Positions 56,301-64,000 of a stretch of 64,000 nucleotides of DNA are shown here, piece after piece. Origin of the DNA: Thermothelomyces thermophilus ATCC 42464. Lineage: Eukaryota > Ascomycota > Sordariomycetes > Sordariales > Chaetomiaceae. Each line of letters starts with the position of its first letter. The stretch's first letter is position 1. The stretch lies in NCBI RefSeq assembly GCF_000226095.1, contig NC_016478.1:1106001-1170000 (forward strand), written 5' to 3'. The translations under genes and the position numbers were made by a program. Below the pieces are notes generated by a model. The model was not told the origin of the DNA and did no database searches. It saw nothing but the letters and a program-made list of their open reading frames with translations.

Positions 56301-58478
56301 TTATTGGTCAGGTTCAGGATCGTGGGGAAGGAAGTTTCCAATGATTAAACAGGGGCTGCAACAGTCAGCAACCAGCGACGGCAGGAAAGGTGGATAACAC
56401 GCACATCTTGTGCTCATCCCTGCGAATTCTAAACGAGAAACAGCAGTTGACGGGCTTCCCCCCTTGAGGACTTTTAAGCGAGCAGGCTGTGAGGAGCGTG
56501 TCGTGGGCAGGGTCGAATGCGATCGTCCCAAACTCCTCCCAGTACCTGACGTTCGACTCCTCGGTTAAGATCTCGTGGAGGGCAATTTTTCCCTGGAGAC
56601 GGGTGAGCGATGGGCCATCATCATCTAGAGGGGTTACAGGTTTGACTCACGCCTCGCAAATCCTCGACTGGCACCTTGATAAGCTCGGCCATCTCTTTGT
56701 TCCCTCTGAAGATCTCGCCCGTACGCCTCCAGCAGCACGCCGGGACGGCCATGCTCGCAAACACGCGGTCGTAGTCCATCAGCGTCCTCTCAAACCACAT
56801 CTCGACTAGAACCAGGTCCATGTCGGTAAGGTCCTTGATCTTTTCTCGGAATTTAGGCCGGAAGCGGTCGAGCTGTCTGAGAATCTTCTGTTTTGAAGAG
56901 GCAGACACGTGGCTAGCTAGATAATTTTGAAGTCGGGTATACCCCTTTATGTAGTTGAACGGCTTTAACAGGCCAGCCTCGTATTTGGCCTGCAGAACCT
57001 GGCGCATGCGCTCTTCTGGCGCATTGCCCGATGGGTCTGCCGCCTGAAGGTAGTATGCCCGCGTCTTATCCGCTGGTAGAACACTGGCAGGTCGGGAGAT
57101 GGCCTTTCCCTGCTCGGCATTCGGCGCGGACGCGGAGGATCCCTGGGCCGCGCTCGGTGCGAGCATGGTGTTGCTGCTACTGGGAAACCCCGAGGCGGTG
57201 TCGGCTTGGTTTTGGTCATCGGCCAGGATCGCCGTGTCATCAAGCAGACTGGTCTGCAGAAAATCATTCAAGAGGTTGAACTCATTCGTCACCTCGGGCG
57301 AGATCACATAATTCGAGTGGAAGTTGTGCATGTCGTGATAAGGGTTTTGCGAAGCAAGCCAGGCATCAGAGAGACTGGGAACTGCGGAACGGTAAGCATC
57401 AGCTCGTGCGCGCCTCGGAGACTCAACGGGGTTCAGGCCACCTACATTGACCCATGCCGCCCAGGGAATTGGCCGCCATGCCGGACACCGGTGTAGGTTG
57501 CACGAGCTGGAGGGGGTTACCACTCCGGCTTGCTAATGCCGCGGCATCGAAGCTGCCGGCCTTGTTCGCCTGCCCTGGTCCGTTGCCCATGGCTGAATCG
57601 AACGAAGGCGGTCTCATGGCGCCGGCATTCTGGTTGAGAGCGCTTTGCCCTAGGTCGGATTGTTGCGACCCAGATTCCTGAGCGGTGGACGGGGCGAGGT
57701 TTTTGGATTTCTTCGAATCGTGATCGCGGGGCTCGTCATGGCATAGGTGACCAATATTACGTTTGATGCATCTCGTGCACGGCCTCTCCTGTTTACAAGA
57801 CACAACCGCAAGTTAACGTTTGGCCGTGTACATGGGGAGGAGAAAGAAAAAAAAAGGGGCGGGGGAGGGGGGACAACGGCCGCGGATGTGGGATAGGGGA
57901 GGGCACATACGAGATCACAGGTCATGTGCTAAGTAGCAGTACACGGTTAGCCACTAGAACGACTTTTGTTTGTATATTGCTGCCGTAACCGGCTGGGAAG
58001 AAGCTTGTGTGCCCCCTGCGTAGTTCTCTCATCGACGACAGTAGCCAGAGTCGCGCAATCCGCGAAACAGAGAGCGCTTGGGGGGTGGGGGCCCGGGAGA
58101 CCGAGGGCCGAATGTTGGATGGGTGCTGTGCTCTGCACGTCCGTCCAGCGCATTGGGATCGGTGACTTACAGATCGACGACAGTAGAGACAAGCTGCAGG
58201 AAAGAGGAGAGCCGAGTCAGCTTGGCGAAGACAGACAGACACACACGCACAACACGCCCCGGGGGCAGCCGAGACAAGGTGCCACCAAGTCACTCACCAT
58301 GATTTACCTTGCGCCGCTTCTTGGGAGTCCTGTGAGCGTTGTCCGCGGCAGGCGCATGCTGTTGGTTGGCCTTGGACTCGCTTTCGGGCTTGGAGGGCGC
58401 CTTGTCCTCCTTGCCGGACGTCCTCTTCACGGATTCGGTTGCCGTCATTGTCGACGATATAGTGGGTGCGGTTCCCAT
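56301..58478 (-). CDS. Zn2Cys6 transcription factor with PAS-like domain (AcuK/AcuM/Rds2/Ert1 family)
   Basis: Seven exons, complement(56301-56355, 56405-56592, 56651-57381, 57446-57788, 57911-57928, 58171-58193, 58298-58478), give 512 aa. Family members activate gluconeogenic genes during growth on non-fermentable carbon. The zinc cluster is assembled from four exons: RTPKKRRKVNHACLYCRRS, HMTCDL, then ERPCTRCIKRNIGHLCHDE, giving all six Cys. Two exons are only 23 and 18 nt. The C-terminal part carries the family's PAS-like region: LVEMWFERTLMDYDRVFASM, RRTGEIFRGNKEMAELIKVP, YWEEFGTIAFDP, and a final IPCLIIGNFLPHDPEPDQ. The middle is Gln/Ser-rich. Both AcuK-like and AcuM/Rds2-like assignment remain possible, so no symbol is given. 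The start is the first in-frame ATG (MGTAPTISST), with MTATESVK 10 codons later as alternative. Confidence 0.85.
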
Positions 58479-61400
58479 TGGGTCTCGACGTTACGCAACG
58501 GGGCTTCGAGTTCGCAGCTCATTTGAGCAGGGCCGACGGCTCGTCGCAGGTATTGGCGGCGATTCGATGGCCGTTCCGACGCGGCGGCTGGTGCTCTGTT
58601 GCTCGCTTCCGTGCTGCCTACCTAGTGCTGCTGCCTGGTGCTGTGTCCGCCGCGAGCAAAAAGAGGTGCTCTGCACCGCTGCCGTGCTGCTGTTGCGCGT
58701 CCTTGGTCCCCTGCTGCACCTTCTGCGCCTGCTGTCTCGGCTGCTCGTGACAATTGTCCGCGGGTTGTCGTCGGCCAAGATAGAGTTGTGGCAAGAACGG
58801 TCGCGTCGCCTGAGGTTGCTATAATGTCCGTACGGGTATAGAATGCATTGCGCCGTGGAATTGGCCGCATTACATGTTTCGTGGGCTGTCGTGTGCGAAT
58901 GGACGACAAGTCGGTTGCTGTGGCTCGAGTCGAGAAATCGCTCTCCACCTCCTCCACTGCGCGGGCCAGGCTCACCTCGTGCGCAGCGGGTGACCACGGG
59001 CGTTCTGGCGTGCCAGGCGGGGCGACTTCCATCAGAGGGTCCACCTCTCTAGTTGCTACCGCGGGACGGTGTGGGGCCCCAACGCCGCGGTTCGTGGAAC
59101 GGCTCAGCTCGGCCCAGAATCCTTCCATTCGGGCGGGTGGATCTCCCGTCAAGCCCAGCTTCAATACTCTCGTAAACTGTACTGCACAATCTGTTAGTGT
59201 TACAGTCTCGAAGCCACCACAACACGAAGATTGTCGGCCTGCAAATCATCACTCGCGCCTAAAACTTTTGTCCAGAAGAGCGTCTCGATTGGAAATCATT
59301 TTCTGAGAATCGCCCACACCGAGTTCCTCCTTAATTCTTAACTCTACCTGAAGAACGCCCCTCGTACGTCACATCGAGTCACCTTAGCATCGTGTGAGCT
59401 GTTTCCCTTTTCGGTTGGCTAGTCCCCAGGTTCGTGTTCGTCAGCTTGCCGGCCAAGGGTTTTGGTCAGCAGATGATGGCTTGGTTTTCTGCAGGTGCCA
59501 GTTCTGCCTGGGACGGTCCTGGGAATTATTAGCTGGCAGATCGATACCCGTCCCTTTACCCCAATGTTTCGACCACTGCGCGCACATACATTCGCGAAGG
59601 TATGAGCAGGCAGAGTTTGTGAGATACGCTCGACCACTGGAGTGTACCGTCTGGGGTTTGGCTGAAAGCACCAACATCACTCAGTGCTCGAAACGGAAGC
59701 GAAGGTGCTGTACTGTATGAACAGTTTAAATTGATGGGTACGGTATATACACATTGCGGAAATCGCGCTATTTTAGCTGTTCTTTGCATGTACTGATTTG
59801 CGAAACGCGCTGAGACACGACAGCCCATAGCTGTGGTTGAAAGTGCTACTTCGTTCCACCCAGCCATCTTTCCCGACACTCTAAGAACGTTGTTCGCTGC
59901 ACCTGAAGGATACGGTTATATTCGGAAACCTTTATTCCGATTGCCAGTACGAATCACTGCAAGAGCAAGGAATCAAAATGCAACCGAACCTATCTCGAGG
60001 AATCACATCACGATGAAAATCTTCTATCTCACGAATGGTTTATACCGGTTATGGAACTAATGCCTTTTTTCCATTTAGCTCCTTCATTGGGCCCGACATA
60101 TCTATTAGCTTATACATACATACAATTTAGGGGGGGCTATTACAAGGCTGTTCTTGGGATCCTGTGGTAAATGATAATCCGGCCCACCTGCACACAATCA
60201 TGAAGCCCGACGCAATTTCCCTTCTAAACTTCACCAACTGATGATTCATCCAAACTTGCTTTGCAGCTTTCTTCTTGTTCTCCAGCGGTCGCATGCGTAC
60301 AACTTCCACAGCTTCTACACCGTGGAAGTAGACACTCATTAGCCTAACGATGATGGTAAGGATTGGCCCACGCCATGCCGAAAGGAGAACCATTGGTTTC
60401 GCCACCAGCGACTTCCGCTGGACCGTGATTGGGACACTCAAGGACGAGCCCCGTTGTATATTAGTTCTACTAGCAGCATTGTATGTATGTACATACATGT
60501 ACAAGTCGACTCCCTTTGTTTTTCGTTCAAAACTTCCACAGATAATCCACGTATGAAACTTTTTGACGAACAATTGCAGATTGGTTCAGCTGGAGAAGGG
60601 TAATACAATGGGGGAAAAAAGAAAGTTTGATAAAGATGGAAGAGCAGCCACCACTTTTACGGCTAGGGAAGACATCAAACACTGGTAAATCTGTGGCATC
60701 TTCTCTGGGTGTTGATCTACTGCATTTGGTGGCATGGACATGCTTCTGTTATGCTTTGGTGGGTTTCCATGTTCAGTGGCATTGACAACTCAACTAATTC
60801 TGGACCTTCGGGCATAGGTGGGTGTTTACTCTACTCCAACAATGGGCAAAATTAAGCACTGCATGAGATTTGGTATGGTTCGCTAGATGTACAAACTCTC
60901 ATCTCTAGATACGCGATATTCTCTCTGATACGGCGATGTCTAAGCCGCTAAGTGGATTCCTCCATCCTGGGAGTCGCTCTTGGCCTGACGATGTACAGTA
61001 CCGACGTATGTACATACATTCAACTTCACTGGCCAAGCCTGACATGCAAGTGGTAGTGAAGTACCAGCTTCGTAGTAGTACACGGAACCTCAAGCTTGAG
61101 AAGATCATGGAAAATGGAGCCTGCAATGACTGTGAGCTCTGACAAATGTTCACTCGCATACTGTTTGGTCGGTCTTGTCATTCTTTAATAACAGTGGCCC
61201 GCATACGTCGAGTCTATACAGTGAGCTGTTAGTTTTGCATCCTGCCGAAAGAGGCAGCAGATGGTATGTATGTATGTACGGATTACATACAGCGTATGAT
61301 GTGGGGTTGCTTTTGGTTCCGATTTGGCGGGGTCTTGAGTGGCTCCTTCAAATTGCTGGGGGCAGCTCGGCTTGCACCCCTGTTCCCCCAACACCATTGC

Positions 61401-61646
61401 TTCTGCCAGTTCGTCCCTCATCATCGGTCCCGAAATCACGGTTCCCTACCGCCGTCTCTCCGAGTTTATTTTTTCCCTGCTACGATGCGCGGAATGTGCC
61501 CTACAGTTGTATAACATTTTGAAAACCACTTCCCGCGATTCAAACACTGCCGTTTTGGCGGCTGACTGGGGGGCTCCGGGCTGTTGTTCCCGACCTCGGC
61601 GTCTCTTTTCAGTCGACCGATTCTTCAAACCTAGAGAGCCACAACC
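58479..61646. other. large gene-free divergent region (3.2 kb)
   Basis: The longest gene-free stretch of the window, between the transcription factor and the RING protein, transcribed away from each other. It includes several ATGTATGTACATACAT-type palindromic islands (60481-60505, 61005-61020, 61263-61290). ORFs up to about 190 codons occur but none shows domains or plausible splice context. It may contain long 5' UTRs, upstream ORFs, or a non-coding transcript; sequence alone does not say. Confidence 0.5.
60481..60505. repeat. GTAC/ATAC palindromic island
   Basis: Contains the perfect 16-bp palindrome ATGTATGTACATACAT followed by GTAC. The same motif family recurs in other intergenic regions of the window. 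Confidence 0.7.
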
Positions 61647-63080
61647 ATGGCACCGCCTCCGAATACCCCAGACGAAGGGCTCACAGTAACATTCCGAGTC
61701 TCAGTGGATGACGAGCTTTTCAGAGTATCCTCTCCGCATCCAAGCAGCGCTATGGCCGACACGTCACAAAACGGATCGTGCGTCATCAAGCTTGACTACC
61801 AGGCTCTCGAGTATATCGACCCTGTCGATGAGACTCTCCTTTGCCCAGTCTGCAAAACACCCTTTTACTCACCAATCACAACACCTTGCGGCCACACCTT
61901 TTGCGCGGGGTGTATCAATCGAGCGCTAGAGACACAGCCAACGTGCCCGATAGACCGCCAGCCGATCAACAAAACACGAGACTATCGGCGGCTTCCCTTG
62001 ATCGTCAAAGACCAGCTGGACCGCCTCAAGGTAAAATGCCCAAATAAAGGCTGTGACCACCAATGCCCCCGCGAGCTCCTCGAGGCTCACTACGAGCGCC
62101 GCTGCGAATTCAGCCTGGTGCGATGCCCAGATTCCAACTGTACCCAGCTCATCGCGCGCCGGGACGCCTCCCCCGCGAAAGGCTGCTTGCACATAGATGT
62201 CGTCTGTGAGTTCTGCGAGAAGAAAACAACCTTTGCAGAGCTCGATGGGCACCACAACTTTGAGTGCGACGGCGCTATCGTCGAGTGCCCGGATTGCGGG
62301 AGAGGTATCGTGCGCCACACTCTGGTCCATCACCGGACACAAGAATGCCTCGAGGGCCATGCACAATGCAAGTGGCATACGGCAGGGTGTAAGGTGGCAG
62401 GAAAGCGTGGAGTCGTCCAGGAGCATGAGCAAAGCGGCGAGTGCAGCTTCGAAGTGTTAGGGCGTTTGATCGAGAAGCAGGCCGAGGACCGGAAGATCAT
62501 CAACGAGTTGTCCGAAAGGCTTGCGAGGTTCGAAGCTGCCCAGGCCAGAAGACGCGAGCCGCGGGTGACTCAATTATCGGCGCGAGGCGGCCTGTCGCCC
62601 GTCGCTGGTTCCTCGCGCAGCGCCGCAGCCTCCAACGCCCCGGACATCACGCTCAATAACAACGTCCCCGTTTCCCTGGACCCAGCGGATGACGGTGCAA
62701 CAGGAGGCTCGCCAGAGGACTACATGCTGGCGCAGTTCGAGCGGCTTGAGACGCAACTTGAGTTGCTCCGGCAGCAGTCTATAGACATGGATGCGCGCCA
62801 GTCTCACCTGATCTTACAACACGCGACACACTTCAGCGAACAGCTTGCCGAGATTGGCAACAAGGTTGGCATCGTTAACATGCACATGTCCTGGCTCATG
62901 AGCCTACAGCGGCAACAGCGTGCTGGGTCGACCGCGGGATCTTCCTCAAATGCCGGGCTGTCTCAGGGGACCGGCAACGGCAGCGTACGGCCGGCATCTT
63001 CCGATGACAGCAGCGTCCAATACCCGGGGGACAACCGCCGGCACAGCGAAGGGAGGGGAGAAAGTCTTCACAGGCTATGA
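61647..63080 (+). CDS. RING and TRAF-type zinc-finger protein (probable E3 ubiquitin ligase)
   Basis: Single exon, 477 aa. The RING is C3HC3D: C66-x2-C69, C81, H83, C86, C89, C100 and D103 (LLCPVCKTPFYSPITTP, CGHTFCAGCI, TCPIDRQ). The Asp as last ligand is typical of TRAF-family RINGs. TRAF-type zinc fingers follow at about residues 120-270, with Cys/His pairs in KCPNKGCDHQCPRELLEAHY, RCPDSNCTQLIARRD, CEFCEKKTTFAELDGHHNFE and CPDCGRGIVRHTLVHHRTQE. A coiled coil (LIEKQAEDRKIINELSERLA; MLAQFERLETQLELLRQQS) suggests oligomerisation. There is no MATH domain. Ubiquitin ligase activity is inferred from the RING; substrates are unknown. The start MAPPPNTPDEG follows a CAACCATGG context. Confidence 0.85.
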   Translation: MAPPPNTPDEGLTVTFRVSVDDELFRVSSPHPSSAMADTSQNGSCVIKLDYQALEYIDPVDETLLCPVCKTPFYSPITTPCGHTFCAGCINRALETQPTCPIDRQPINKTRDYRRLPLIVKDQLDRLKVKCPNKGCDHQCPRELLEAHYERRCEFSLVRCPDSNCTQLIARRDASPAKGCLHIDVVCEFCEKKTTFAELDGHHNFECDGAIVECPDCGRGIVRHTLVHHRTQECLEGHAQCKWHTAGCKVAGKRGVVQEHEQSGECSFEVLGRLIEKQAEDRKIINELSERLARFEAAQARRREPRVTQLSARGGLSPVAGSSRSAAASNAPDITLNNNVPVSLDPADDGATGGSPEDYMLAQFERLETQLELLRQQSIDMDARQSHLILQHATHFSEQLAEIGNKVGIVNMHMSWLMSLQRQQRAGSTAGSSSNAGLSQGTGNGSVRPASSDDSSVQYPGDNRRHSEGRGESLHRL

Positions 63081-63864
63081 AGATAGGTCGGATCTCAGAA
63101 TTTATGGTCTTGTGGGTTGCTTGAGTGGTGTTTTGGAGTTGGAGTTCTTGGGAAAGAAAAGAGGGTGGGCGGACAGAATACCTCGGGAGTTTGGCTGCAG
63201 GATCTTGGTCATGATATAGGCTACGGATCATTCATGGAAGGCGTTAACAGGCAAAGAGGGGCTCTCAGGTGTGTACTCCGTACCAGGGACTGGGTAATTA
63301 TGTCCGTGTGAGAATTAAATTGTGAGGCTACTTTGAAATGCACATGGATGTATGTAAAATACGCGTCTCCAGCCCTAGCAGATTCAGTCGCTTGCAGAGA
63401 GATCATGAGAGGCAGAACTTCAACTCATCTCGTCAAACAACTTCGGACGGCAGATACAACTAACTAACCAGGGTTCAAGTAATATGGGCCTCCAGAGCTG
63501 CTCGCCCGATGGATTGCAGGCTACTCTATCGATAAGCATCTTGTACTGTGGCTTAGTAATTTGGCCAATCTTTACCAGGGATCTGTCTGCTTCTGTCCCA
63601 CACCAGAGGGGCAAGCTGGCAGTTACGCCGCTCACTGCAGCGCAGGGACGGTAGGCTTCAATCGATAGCGCCCTTTCAGCCTGGAGCTCGGTTTCGGCCC
63701 CGCCATGCCATAAGGTTCACTCCGTCTCGATCTTACATACCTCCCTTCCTCACCTTACACTCTTTAGTTTCTCCGCGCAAAGAGGTCGACTTTTACGCCG
63801 GTCCAATCTTTCGATTTTTGCTGTGGGCTTCTCGTCCATATTCCTTCTCTCGAAAACAGGGAAA
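63081..63864. other. intergenic region RING gene / ufd2-like gene
   Basis: 784 bp holding the RING gene 3' end and the promoter of the right-edge gene. An ACTCCGTA motif occurs near 63274. No other gene is supported. Confidence 0.55.
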
Positions 63865-64000
63865 ATGGATCCGAACGAACAACAGCCGCAACCGCCGCCG
63901 CCGGCGACATCAACGCCTGATGCGCCCGACAGAGAAACGATGGAGCGGATCCGCCGAAGGAGACTGGAGAAGCTTGGAGGATCCCCGGGTTCAAGCACGC
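63865..64000 (+). CDS. probable ubiquitin-conjugation factor E4 Ufd2 (5' end only)
   Basis: The first 45 codons of a gene that runs off the right edge: MDPNEQQPQPPPPATSTPDA, then DRETMERIRRRRLEKLGG and SPGSST. The short 'IRRRRLxKLGG' helix near the N-terminus after a Pro-rich lead is characteristic of fungal Ufd2 E4 proteins. A Pro/Gln low-complexity start precedes it. The identification rests on this one short motif and could be wrong. No intron is visible within the fragment. Confidence 0.5.
   Translation, partial: MDPNEQQPQPPPPATSTPDAPDRETMERIRRRRLEKLGGSPGSST

Noticed and set aside
59394-59720. 108-codon ORF in the 3.2-kb gene-free region
   Set aside because: Isolated, with no recognisable features or splice partners.

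Overview
The window looks like a chromosomal arm segment of a filamentous ascomycete, most likely a Sordariomycete (Sordariales-like). The evidence is short spliceosomal introns (49 to about 325 nt) with GTAAGT/GTATGT donors and CTAAC/CTGAC-type branch sites, GC-rich third codon positions, many homopolymeric amino-acid tracts, and protein families typical of Pezizomycotina. I infer the group from gene content and style, not from a database match. No transposon, viral remnant, tRNA, rRNA or CRISPR array could be supported.

Layout, left to right. Part of an unrecognised gene at the left edge; Dsc E3 ligase subunit 3; the exosome helicase Mtr4/FRH; enoyl-CoA reductase Tsc13; a BLOC-1 subunit 1 (GCN5L1) domain protein; a SOG2-type LRR protein of the RAM/MOR pathway; a short RecQ helicase convergent with a Cce1/Ydc2 Holliday-junction resolvase; glutathione reductase; cytochrome oxidase subunit 8; exocyst Sec6; inner nuclear membrane protein Ima1; Alg14; mitochondrial ribosomal protein mS23 divergent from a mitochondrial PPR protein; a rhodopsin-like 7-TM protein; an SCP2-type thiolase; a small secreted protein; an aldehyde dehydrogenase; xanthine dehydrogenase; the meiotic TPR protein Spo22/Zip4; a Zn2Cys6 plus PAS-like factor of the AcuK/AcuM/Rds2/Ert1 gluconeogenesis family; a RING plus TRAF-type zinc-finger protein; and the first 45 codons of a probable Ufd2 E4 ligase.

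Most are conserved housekeeping genes with no single pathway in common. A few neighbours are thematically linked: RecQ with the resolvase (DNA junction processing), mS23 with the PPR protein (mitochondrial gene expression), and thiolase with aldehyde dehydrogenase (organic and fatty acid metabolism). I rebuilt the spliced models by hand; every multi-exon model for a complete gene keeps frame across all junctions, which is good internal support.

No clear undescribed multi-gene system was found. The most unusual features are a 60-A homopolymer with flanking inverted repeats, two consecutive micro-exons (23 and 18 nt) encoding part of a zinc cluster, a 17-bp minisatellite inside a SOG2 intron, a Gly/Cys-rich linker in xanthine dehydrogenase, and recurrent palindromic GTAC/ATAC and TACGGAGTA-type motifs in intergenic DNA.
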